Of a DNA stretch of 6,493 nt, positions 1-5,295 are shown piece after piece. The DNA comes from Actinomycetes bacterium (GTDB lineage Bacteria; Actinomycetota; Actinomycetes; Propionibacteriales; Propionibacteriaceae). The notes beneath the pieces were generated by a model. That model saw only the letters and a program-made list of their open reading frames with translations, was not told the origin of the DNA and made no database searches. The translations under genes and the position numbers were made by a program. Each line of letters opens with the position of its first letter. The first letter of the stretch is position 1. The stretch covers positions 1 through 6,493 of the forward strand of contig JAEZGC010000175.1 in the NCBI GenBank assembly GCA_023437345.1. Direction: 5' to 3'.

Positions 1-71
1 AGCTGGCACCAGCGGAGAGGGTGTCGCTCGGATGCACGGATGTGGGCACGAGAGGCCACGAGGCGACTCCG

Positions 72-92
72 TTGGGGCACGTTTGGGGCACG
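72..92 (+). repeat. Tandem 10-mer ttggggcacg x2, possible integrase arm sites
   Basis: The 10-mer ttggggcacg occurs at 72-81 and 83-92, an 11-bp period or about one helical turn. A looser relative, tgtgggcacg (8 of 10), is at 41-50. Short same-orientation repeats about a turn apart next to an att core are what arm-type binding sites of tyrosine recombinases look like. No integrase is visible to match them to, so the role is inferred from position only. Confidence 0.35.
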
Positions 93-98
93 GCCTCG

Positions 99-115
99 AT
101 ACCTTGTGTCGCGAG
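99..115 (+). repeat. Echo of the tRNA-Arg fragment (15/17 match to 171-187)
   Basis: Bases 99-115 match 171-187 at 15 of 17 positions, including an exact 12-mer accttgtgtcgc (101-112 and 173-184). In the tRNA fragment this segment is the end of the anticodon loop, the 3' anticodon stem, the variable loop and the start of the T stem. Similarity ends there, since no T loop follows. It may be a second partial att core, a relic of an earlier insertion, or a site carried by the element that mimics the tRNA. Confidence 0.45.
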
Positions 116-160
116 AAGACTATTAACTCTTGTCAGATGGCTATTGGATGCGGATCTATG

Positions 161-209
161 GAGGTTTCCTAAACCTTGTGTCGCAAGTTCGAATCTTGCT
201 GGGGTCGCC
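161..209 (+). other. 3' fragment of tRNA-Arg(CCT), putative attachment site
   Basis: Cloverleaf parts are visible in order: anticodon stem 161-165 / 173-177 (five pairs, one G-U), a 7-nt loop 166-172 with T33, anticodon CCT at 168-170 and A37, a 5-nt variable loop 178-182, and a perfect T stem gcaag/cttgc (183-187 / 195-199) around loop ttcgaat with conserved TTC and A58. The 3' acceptor strand tggggtc (200-206) follows. Upstream there is no acceptor 5' strand (gacccca-like) and no D arm, so this is not a functional tRNA gene. A 3' tRNA fragment of this extent is the usual mark of a tyrosine-recombinase att site. The anticodon is certain from the sequence; the att role is inferred. Confidence 0.7.
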
Positions 210-362
210 GTCGCTGCTGTGGATCGTTGAACCTCCTAGCCACGGCCCTGGCGCTGGGGGTCGCGGCGTTGGGCCGCGGATCAGGCGATGCTCCGGTTGT
301 GAGTCGGTCGCGCCGATGGGGGAGGATGGACCAGCAGTCGAACCTGACCAGGAAGCGGAGCT
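210..362. other. Non-coding stretch between tRNA fragment and small membrane gene
   Basis: No credible gene is seen. One perfect 6-bp hairpin (cgcggc 262-267, gccgcg 273-278, 5-nt loop) has no T-tract and no evident role. Just before the next gene, aggaag at 350-355 sits 7 nt from the ATG at 363 and can serve as its ribosome-binding site. No convincing -10/-35 pair was found. Confidence 0.4.
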
Positions 363-701
363 ATGGAGGACACCGATCCGGACCGGACCAGGCGGACGTT
401 CCGCGCCCTCGCCCTCGCGGCAGGGCTGTGGTTCCTCGGCACCGGTATCTGGGGATTGATCACCGAGACCCCCGCCGACCGGGCCGTCGCCGGCTGCGAG
501 GCCGTCGCGAAGGAGCGGTCCGCCGATCCCGCAGCGACAGCTGTGCACACCCTCAGCAGGGAGGAGCACCTGGGCTGGTTCGTGGCCGGCGAGGTGCGCA
601 AGAGCATCGACAACGCCCCGGCGGTCACCCACCGGTGGGAGTGCGCAGCGGACAGCGAAGGCAGGAACCCCGCCATCACGGGGTGGGTCGAGAACTACTA
701 G
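363..701 (+). CDS. Small single-pass membrane protein of unknown function
   Basis: A 112-residue protein. A charged, Arg-rich N-terminus (residues 1-14) precedes one hydrophobic helix at about 15-34, then about 78 polar residues, probably outside the membrane by the positive-inside rule. Two cysteines, C45 and C94, could form a disulfide in that part. The tail pattern (Cys, Lys-rich helix, DPAAT, GWFVAGEV, NAP, RWEC) resembles from memory a small domain often found in actinobacterial lipoproteins and secreted proteins, here anchored by a helix rather than a lipobox. Codon use is strongly G/C at third positions, supporting a real gene. The start at 363 has an aggaag motif 7 nt upstream. A strong hairpin follows the stop, so it is probably its own transcript. 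Function unknown. Confidence 0.65.
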   Translation: MEDTDPDRTRRTFRALALAAGLWFLGTGIWGLITETPADRAVAGCEAVAKERSADPAATAVHTLSREEHLGWFVAGEVRKSIDNAPAVTHRWECAADSEGRNPAITGWVENY

Positions 702-702
702 G

Positions 703-752
703 GGCGGTCAGCCCTTCCGCGGCAGATCTCGACGGGTCGGAAGGGCGCCGCC
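703..752 (+). terminator. Hairpin terminator after the small membrane gene
   Basis: A perfect 9-bp stem, gcccttccg (711-719) with cggaagggc (738-746), has an 18-nt loop. It is extended across a small internal loop by ggcgg (703-707) with ccgcc (748-752). It starts just after the stop codon. There is no T-tract, which is common for actinobacterial terminators. It could also act as an RNA-stabilising 3' end. Confidence 0.55.
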
Positions 753-786
753 GGGGGGACTGCTTGCGGTCGTCGGCTCCACCGGC

Positions 787-802
787 CATGACACGTGTCA
801 TG
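787..802. promoter_or_regulatory. Perfect 16-bp palindrome, candidate operator of the ABC/two-component operon
   Basis: catgacacgtgtcatg is perfectly self-complementary. It lies in the only intergenic space before the operon, 57 bp upstream of the ATPase start, and a half-site copy atgacac recurs at 866-872. Dimeric NarL/FixJ-family regulators such as the DesR-like protein encoded at the operon's end bind short inverted repeats, so autoregulation is the simplest reading. If the weak -10 guess at 825-830 is right, the palindrome centre falls near -42, a usual activator position. A TetR-type repressor encoded elsewhere is an alternative. The palindrome itself is certain; the binding protein is inferred. 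Confidence 0.5.
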
Positions 803-824
803 CCAAGGTCGTGATCGGCGACCC

Positions 825-830
825 TACTGT
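825..830 (+). promoter_or_regulatory. Possible -10 element of the operon promoter
   Basis: tactgt fits the loose actinobacterial TANNNT form and would start transcription near 837, giving a leader of roughly 23 nt. No good -35 hexamer lies 16-18 nt upstream, which would suit an activator-dependent promoter with the palindrome at 787-802. Weak evidence. Confidence 0.2.
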
Positions 831-859
831 CGCGGCGGCGCGGTCGCGAGCCTTGAGTC

Positions 860-1813
860 ATGACGATGACACACCAGGCACAGCCCGCGGTGGCCTTCAC
901 CGACGGGGATCATGCTCTTGCCGAACTGGTCGGGGCCTCCAAGCAGTTCGGGAGCGGGGCGACAGCCGTCCAGGCTGTCCGCCGCCTCGACCTGGCAGTG
1001 CGTCCCGGCGAGTTGCTGGCGCTGCTGGGCCCCAACGGAGCCGGCAAGACCACAGCGATCGGGATGTTGACAGGTCTCACCAAGCCGACCGCGGGGAGGG
1101 CGCGACTCTTCGGACGTGACCCTCGTGACGTCGCGGCACGGCGTCGGCTGGGGGTGATGCTCCAGGCCTCGGGAGTCCCGGCAACGCTGCGGGTTGGCGA
1201 GTTGCTCAGCCAGTTCCGCGGTTACTACCCCACCCCCTTGCCGCTGGACCAGGTCATCACTGCAGCAGGACTCGACGGATTGACGCGCCGGTTGTTCGGC
1301 GAGCTGTCCGGTGGCCAGCAGCGACGCGTGATGTTCGCCATCACCCTGGCGGGCAACCCCGATCTGGTGGTCTTCGACGAGCCGACGACCGGCCTTGACG
1401 TAGCGGCGCGCCGCGGCATGTGGGCAACGCTGCGCGATCTTGCCCGGTCAGGCCGTGGAGTGGTGCTCACCACGCACTACCTCGAGGAGGCGGACGCCCT
1501 CGCCGACCGGATCGTGGTGATCGACGCCGGGGAGGCGATCGCTGAGGGAACGCCGGGCGAGGTCAAGGCCCGGGTGCCCGGGCGCCGTGTCCGCGCGCAG
1601 ACCTCCCTGAGCGCTGCGGTGGCCGGACGGTGGCCGGGTGTACTCCGTGCCTCGCGGGAAGGCCCGTGGCTCGAACTGCTCGCCAGCGTCGCCGAGCCTG
1701 CGCTGCGAACCCTCTTGGCGCTGGATCCCGCAGCAACTGACATCACCGTCACCGAACCAACCCTCGAGGAGGCATTCCTCGCACTGACCCGGAATTCGGA
1801 GGCCACCCCATGA
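860..1813 (+). CDS. ABC transporter ATP-binding protein (ABC-2 exporter, DrrA/YvfR type)
   Basis: A 317-residue cytoplasmic ATPase that would power the permease encoded next. Motifs in order: Walker A GPNGAGKT (57-64), Q-loop Gln102, signature LSGGQ (149-153), Walker B LVVFDE (169-174), D-loop GLD (178-180) and switch His206 in TTHYLEE. All catalytic residues are intact. The C-terminal region (about 235-317) is the accessory domain of drug- and lipid-type ABC-2 ATPases, ending in the typical EPTLEEAFLALT. The start at 860 is the first in-frame ATG, with a second at 866. Neither has a clear Shine-Dalgarno, so a leaderless or short-leader message is possible. About 22 residues before the domain's usual beginning are poorly conserved in type. 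Its stop overlaps the permease start (ATGA, 1810-1813), implying coupled translation. Substrate is unknown: drug, lipid or peptide export are all possible. Confidence 0.95.
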   Translation: MTMTHQAQPAVAFTDGDHALAELVGASKQFGSGATAVQAVRRLDLAVRPGELLALLGPNGAGKTTAIGMLTGLTKPTAGRARLFGRDPRDVAARRRLGVMLQASGVPATLRVGELLSQFRGYYPTPLPLDQVITAAGLDGLTRRLFGELSGGQQRRVMFAITLAGNPDLVVFDEPTTGLDVAARRGMWATLRDLARSGRGVVLTTHYLEEADALADRIVVIDAGEAIAEGTPGEVKARVPGRRVRAQTSLSAAVAGRWPGVLRASREGPWLELLASVAEPALRTLLALDPAATDITVTEPTLEEAFLALTRNSEATP

Positions 1814-2613
1814 GTACCGCCACCCACGCAGCCGCAGCGACATCGCGGCCGGCACTGATCACGCTCTACCTCACCGAGGCCCGCCATGAGTTCCTCAAGC
1901 TGGTCCGGATACCTGTCTTCGCCGTGAGCACCATCGCCCTGCCGGTGATGTTCTACGCGCTGTTCGGAGTGGCCTTCGCCGGCGGGCAGCCCGGTGCGGC
2001 CGGTGCGACCACCTACCTGATGGCCACCTACGGCACTTTCGGCGTGATCGGTGCCGCGCTGTTCAGCTTCGGGGTGTCGGTCGCTGTCGAACGAGGCCAG
2101 GGCTGGATGCGCCTCAAGCGAGTCTCGCCGATGCCCCCGCAGGCCTACTTCGTGGCGAAGGTGGCTATGAGCATGGCCGTGTCGGGTCTGATCATCGGGG
2201 CGCTGTTCGTCCTCGGGTCGACTCTTGGCGGAGTGCGGATGCCGGCGTCGGGCTGGGTCGGTCTCGGGCTGGTGCTGCTGTGCGGTGCACTGCCGTTCTC
2301 GGCCATGGGCCTCGCCTTCGGGTACCTCGTCGGCCCCAACTCGGCACCAGCCATGCTGAACGTGATCTACCTGCCGATGGCGTTCGCCTCGGGCCTGTGG
2401 ATTCCGATCCACCAGCTGCCCGACTTCGTGCAGGCGATAGCTCCGGCCCTGCCGCCCTACCACTTCGCTCAGCTCGCCCTGGGGACTGTCGGCGCCGCTG
2501 AAAGCGGATCCGGGGCGGTGGTCCACGCAGTCGTGCTGCTAGGGTTCACGGCGTTCTTCCTGGCCGTGGCGGTGTGGGGCTTCCGGCGCGACGAGGGCCG
2601 GACCTACGGATGA
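1810..2613 (+). CDS. ABC-2 type transporter permease
   Basis: A 267-residue integral membrane protein, the channel half of the exporter powered by the preceding ATPase. Six hydrophobic segments lie at about 34-57, 68-93, 115-137, 148-173, 180-200 and 236-257, the ABC-2 topology. The loop after the second segment (ERGQGWMRLKRVSPMPP, 94-110) is the cytoplasmic coupling-helix region typical of the family (E-R-x-G, then L-K-R-x-x-P-x-P). The LWIP and PPYHFAQL stretches after segment five are also typical. Length is normal for single-domain ABC-2 permeases of the DrrB/YvfS type, which probably act as homodimers. Translation is coupled to the ATPase by a 4-bp overlap, and the histidine kinase starts 10 bp after its stop. 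It sets substrate choice, which the sequence does not reveal. Confidence 0.93.
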   Translation: MSTATHAAAATSRPALITLYLTEARHEFLKLVRIPVFAVSTIALPVMFYALFGVAFAGGQPGAAGATTYLMATYGTFGVIGAALFSFGVSVAVERGQGWMRLKRVSPMPPQAYFVAKVAMSMAVSGLIIGALFVLGSTLGGVRMPASGWVGLGLVLLCGALPFSAMGLAFGYLVGPNSAPAMLNVIYLPMAFASGLWIPIHQLPDFVQAIAPALPPYHFAQLALGTVGAAESGSGAVVHAVVLLGFTAFFLAVAVWGFRRDEGRTYG

Positions 2614-2623
2614 GGCGCACCTG

Positions 2624-3763
2624 ATGAGCCAGAGCAGCCCGCAGCCCGCCCGCTACCTTCGCTACGTCTGGCTGGTCTACCTGGGATCGTTGTTCTTCCA
2701 GCCGATCTTCGACACCTCGGCTGACGCCTGGGATTGGGTGGCGGTCGGGGTGCTGGTGGTGGTGTTCCTTCCGATCTACGCCGCTACCTTCCGGGCCCGC
2801 GACGACCGGCAGACCCTGGCCCTCATCGCCTGCCTGGGCGCGCTGGCCGTCGCCGGTTCGGTGGTCAACAGCGGCGCCAGCGTGTTCCTGATCTACGCGG
2901 CGTCCAGCGCCGGCCGGCTCGCACCCACCCGACGGGCGGTGAGCGTGCTGGCCGTCCTTGTGGCTCTGGTCGGCGTGATGGCGGCGATCTCCCCGGCGCC
3001 GATGCCGTGGCGACTTGCCGCCTTCACCCCCGCCCTGCTGTTCACCCCTGCCGTCGGAGCAGCAAGCATCTTCGAGGCGGAGCGGAACCGGACGAACCGG
3101 CGGCTGCTGCGGGCCGACGAGGAGATCGAGCGGTTGGCGACGATAGCCGAGCGGGAGCGGATCGCCCGCGACCTGCACGATCTCCTCGGACACACGCTGT
3201 CGGTCATCGTGGTCAAGTCCGAACTCGCGGGACGGCTGGTGGCCACTGATCCCGGCCTGGCCGGGGCCGAGATCGACGACATCGAGCGGATCGGCCGGGA
3301 GGCGCTGGGTGAGGTGCGGGCCGCGGTCGCCGGCTATCGGGCGCGCGGTCTGGCCGCCGAGATCGACGGCGCGAGGGTGGCGCTGGAGGCGGCCGGGGTC
3401 CTCACCGAGGTCCGCGCCGACCCTGTCTCCCTGCAACCGGAGCAGGAGTCGGCCCTTGCGATGGCGTTGCGAGAGGCGGTGACCAATGTGGTGCGGCACG
3501 CCGACGCCGACCGCGCCACCATCACGATCACCACCGTCGGGGATGACGCCCGACTCGAGGTGAGTGACGACGGCCGTGGCTCGGCCGGTCCGGCCGGGGC
3601 TGGCATCACCGGCATGAGTGAGCGGATCACAGCGCTCGGAGGCTCGGTAGTCGTGGGCGACCCGACAGCGCCGCACGGCCGGCGCGGCACCGTCGTCGAG
3701 GTGAGGCTGCCGCTGGCGGGAACCGCAGCTGAGGGGCGTGGCCGGCAGGCGGGTGGGCGATGA
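2624..3763 (+). CDS. DesK-like membrane histidine kinase
   Basis: A 379-residue sensor kinase. About six hydrophobic stretches fill residues 12-150 (near 12-30, 36-55, 63-81, 82-97, 104-122, 129-149) with no sizeable external domain, so the signal is probably sensed in the membrane, as in Bacillus DesK (about 370 residues). A charged helical linker (151-178) leads to the HisKA_3 dimerisation helix ERERIARDLHD with phospho-acceptor His185, followed by LGHTLSVIVVKSELA, very close to DesK. The ATPase domain has the N-box REAVTNVVRHA (Asn288), G1 DDGRG (315-319) and a glycine-rich G2 (325-331). All key residues are present. gagg at 2612-2615 lies 8 nt before the ATG. The stop overlaps the regulator start by 4 bp, so the pair is translationally coupled. 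Partner is almost surely the next gene; the stimulus is unknown. Confidence 0.94.
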   Translation: MSQSSPQPARYLRYVWLVYLGSLFFQPIFDTSADAWDWVAVGVLVVVFLPIYAATFRARDDRQTLALIACLGALAVAGSVVNSGASVFLIYAASSAGRLAPTRRAVSVLAVLVALVGVMAAISPAPMPWRLAAFTPALLFTPAVGAASIFEAERNRTNRRLLRADEEIERLATIAERERIARDLHDLLGHTLSVIVVKSELAGRLVATDPGLAGAEIDDIERIGREALGEVRAAVAGYRARGLAAEIDGARVALEAAGVLTEVRADPVSLQPEQESALAMALREAVTNVVRHADADRATITITTVGDDARLEVSDDGRGSAGPAGAGITGMSERITALGGSVVVGDPTAPHGRRGTVVEVRLPLAGTAAEGRGRQAGGR

Positions 3764-4365
3764 GGATCAGCGTCGTGCTGGCGGAGGACCAGCTCATGGT
3801 CCTTGGTGCGCTGGGGACTCTCCTTGGGCTGGAGGGGGACATCGCTGTCGCGGGGAGCGCACCGGACGGCGAACAGGCCCTGCGGCTGGTCGAGACGCTG
3901 CGGCCCGACGTGCTGTTGACCGACATCGAGATGCCCGGGATGAGCGGGCTGGAGCTGGCCGCCGAGGTGCGGCGCCGCGGCCTGCCGACCAGGGTCGTCA
4001 TCCTCACCACGTTCGCGCGCAGCGGCTACCTGCGACGAGCGCTGGACGCCGGTGCCGTCGGCTACCTCCTCAAGGACGCACCCGCCACGGCCCTCGCCCA
4101 GGCGGTCCGCACGGTTCACGCCGGCGGCCGCGCCATCGACCCCGAACTCGCCGCTGACGCCTGGGGGGAGCCCGACCCGTTGACGGACAGGGAACGCCAG
4201 GTGCTGCGGCTGGCCGGCGACGGGCTCGCCAACGGCGAGATCGCCGGGCGACTGCACCTTTCGGAGGGCACCGTCCGCAACTACCTGTCGGAGGCGATGG
4301 GCAAGCTCGGAGCGTCCAACCGGATTGCTGCGGCCCGCCAGGCACGTGACCGCGGCTGGCTGTGA
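3760..4365 (+). CDS. DesR-like response regulator (NarL/FixJ family)
   Basis: A 201-residue two-domain regulator. The receiver domain (about 1-120) has the acidic pair Glu9/Asp10, phospho-acceptor Asp55 in TDIEMPG, Thr83 and Lys105 in YLLKD. The LuxR-type helix-turn-helix (about 138-198) begins LTDRERQVLRLA and contains LSEGTVRNYLSEAMGKLG. Receiver stretches AEDQLMVLGALG and ILTTFARSGY, and the end NRIxAxRQARDRGW, are near those of Bacillus subtilis DesR (199 residues) as I recall it, so DesR/YvfU-like is the best assignment. It would be phosphorylated by the kinase just upstream and switch transcription of the exporter operon. The palindrome at 787-802 is the likeliest target in the window. 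No lipid desaturase gene is present here, so the symbol desR is not applied. Confidence 0.94.
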   Translation: MRISVVLAEDQLMVLGALGTLLGLEGDIAVAGSAPDGEQALRLVETLRPDVLLTDIEMPGMSGLELAAEVRRRGLPTRVVILTTFARSGYLRRALDAGAVGYLLKDAPATALAQAVRTVHAGGRAIDPELAADAWGEPDPLTDRERQVLRLAGDGLANGEIAGRLHLSEGTVRNYLSEAMGKLGASNRIAAARQARDRGWL

Positions 4366-4376
4366 CCTGCCGGTGC

Positions 4377-4436
4377 CGGTCCGTTCCACAGCACGGACCG
4401 ACCCGCCCGCTCCCGCTCGCCGTCGTCCTGGCGGGT
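4377..4436. terminator. Hairpins between convergent genes, likely bidirectional terminator
   Basis: A perfect 8-bp stem cggtccgt (4377-4384) / acggaccg (4393-4400) with an 8-nt loop starts 12 nt after the regulator stop. A second stem acccgcc (4401-4407) / ggcgggt (4430-4436) follows directly. Neither has a T-tract. They lie between two genes that converge, where termination on both strands is expected. A small stem gtagc/gctac (4465-4475) overlaps the zinc-ribbon stop codon. Confidence 0.5.
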
Positions 4437-4471
4437 GGTCGGGGTGCTGCGAGCCGGGGCAGCCGTAGCGG

Positions 4472-5122
4472 CTACTGCGGCCTGGGTGCGCCGCACTCTC
4501 CGCAGAACCTGGCGTCGGGCTGCATCAGGGTGCCGCACTCGCCACAGTTCTCCTGCCGGCTCAGCCGCTCGCCGCACTCGGCGCAGAACTTGGCGTTGGT
4601 AGCCTGCGGCGCCTCGCACGCGGGGCAGGACGCCTGGATGGTCTGTCGCCAGTCGGCCTCGCTGAGGTGCTTGTCCTCGGCCGACATCCTCGCGTGCGCC
4701 CACACCTCCTGAACCGAACGCGACGCTTGCGCCGCCGACATCTCGACGCCCATGTCGGGGGCGCACTCCTTGCACAGCCCCTTCTTGTCGTTCCAGCAGC
4801 GCTCCCGGCACGACCACTGGCGACAGCGCGGGCACTGGATGAACGACGGCCGGATCTCGGTCACCGCCCGTTCCATAGCGTCATCGCGGGCCTTCGACCA
4901 CTGTGCCGACCGCACCCGCTCGGACATGTCCGCGGCCTGGCCGAACAGCCCGCCGAACAGGCTGCTGGCGCCGTCCAGAATGTTGGTGACGGTTCCCGCC
5001 GCCCAGGCGTCGTACCGGGTCCGGTAGCCGCTGCCGCACCGGTCGCAGTGGAACTCGAACTGGAATCCGTTGTTGTCGCTGACGTCGGAGTAGTTGCTGA
5101 CGAACTCGATTGCCCCACCCAT
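4472..5122 (-). CDS. Multi-Cys zinc-ribbon protein of unknown function
   Basis: A 216-residue cytoplasmic protein with 16 cysteines. Pairs are C26/C29 (CDRC), C97/C100 (CPRC), C105/C109, C117/C120 (CKEC), C166/C169 (CPAC), C180/C183 (CAEC), C193/C196 and C207/C210 (both CGEC). The last four pairs (166-210) form a double zinc ribbon of the usual CPxC...FCxxCG kind. The N-terminus (NYSDVSDNNGFQFEFHCDRCGSGYRT) resembles from memory a conserved, uncharacterised bacterial zinc-ribbon family. Residues 43-63 are Gly/Ala-rich and mildly hydrophobic (ILDGASSLFGGLFG) but weak as a membrane segment; 64-90 look helical. The ATG at 5122 is chosen over an in-frame ATG at 5161 because gaggaggag lies 8 nt before it. 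Sixteen cysteines could hold four zinc ions. Binding to protein or nucleic acid is possible, but no function can be assigned. Confidence 0.85.
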   Translation of the reverse strand: MGGAIEFVSNYSDVSDNNGFQFEFHCDRCGSGYRTRYDAWAAGTVTNILDGASSLFGGLFGQAADMSERVRSAQWSKARDDAMERAVTEIRPSFIQCPRCRQWSCRERCWNDKKGLCKECAPDMGVEMSAAQASRSVQEVWAHARMSAEDKHLSEADWRQTIQASCPACEAPQATNAKFCAECGERLSRQENCGECGTLMQPDARFCGECGAPRPQ

Positions 5123-5130
5123 GGCTGACT

Positions 5131-5139
5131 CTCCTCCTC
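5131..5139 (-). promoter_or_regulatory. Ribosome-binding site that fixes the zinc-ribbon start
   Basis: Read on the minus strand this is gaggaggag, ending 8 nt before the ATG at 5122. An in-frame ATG further upstream at 5161 would place this strong Shine-Dalgarno inside the coding region and add 13 residues unlike the conserved N-terminus, so 5122 is preferred. Confidence 0.75.
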
Positions 5140-5255
5140 GGGCCACCTTGCCTGAGCACATCCTGCCGCCTTGCGGGGTCGACCCGCGGCCGGATCGCCG
5201 GTTTTCTCCGACGACGAACCCGGTTCCCCTGCCCGGGTGGACAGGTGGCGCCGTG

Positions 5256-5284
5256 GCCGGCGGGAACGGTCCACCGTCGCCGGC
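5256..5284 (-). terminator. Hairpin terminator after padR-gyrI gene
   Basis: Seven outer pairs (gccggcg 5256-5262 with cgccggc 5278-5284) and four inner pairs (acgg 5266-5269 with ccgt 5274-5277) close a 4-nt loop with one 3-nt bulge. It begins 11 nt downstream of the stop of the PadR-GyrI gene on the minus strand. There is no T-tract. It suggests the zinc-ribbon gene downstream has its own promoter in 5123-5255, although I could not identify one. Read-through is not excluded. Confidence 0.5.
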
Positions 5285-5295
5285 AGCGGCGGCAG

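Larger units (their letters stand above)
1..160. other. Gene-free left edge, probable inner end of an integrated element
   Basis: No open frame here has a credible start, ribosome-binding site or recognisable product. The stretch is less G/C-biased than the genes that follow (for example the AT-rich run around 117-131). It carries short direct repeats, annotated separately, and abuts a 3' fragment of a tRNA-Arg gene. In elements that integrate into the 3' half of a tRNA gene, the intact tRNA sits at one end and a displaced 3' copy at the other. With this tRNA orientation the element would lie to the left of position 161, so these bases would be its terminal part. That is inference: no integrase or other mobility gene is in the window. 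Confidence 0.35.

Noticed and set aside
130..209. Complete tRNA gene
   Set aside because: No 5' acceptor strand complementary to tggggtc and no D-arm in the expected 26 nt before the anticodon stem; only the 3' part is present.
1477..2526. Long minus-strand open frame opposite the ATPase and permease genes
   Set aside because: The product is low-complexity, Arg/Gly/His-rich with no domain, and the plus strand has clear ABC families; a shadow frame of high-GC DNA.
2546..3676. Long minus-strand open frame opposite the histidine kinase
   Set aside because: No recognisable domain and it is fully explained by the kinase on the other strand.
3334..4389. Long minus-strand open frame opposite the kinase end and response regulator
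   Set aside because: Shadow frame; no domain, while the plus strand carries intact receiver and LuxR domains.
5123..5161. Upstream ATG extending the zinc-ribbon protein by 13 residues
   Set aside because: It would bury a strong Shine-Dalgarno within the coding sequence, and the added residues do not look conserved.
5176..5185. 10-bp palindrome gggtcgaccc upstream of the zinc-ribbon gene
   Set aside because: Short G/C palindromes are frequent by chance in such DNA and no promoter elements surround it.
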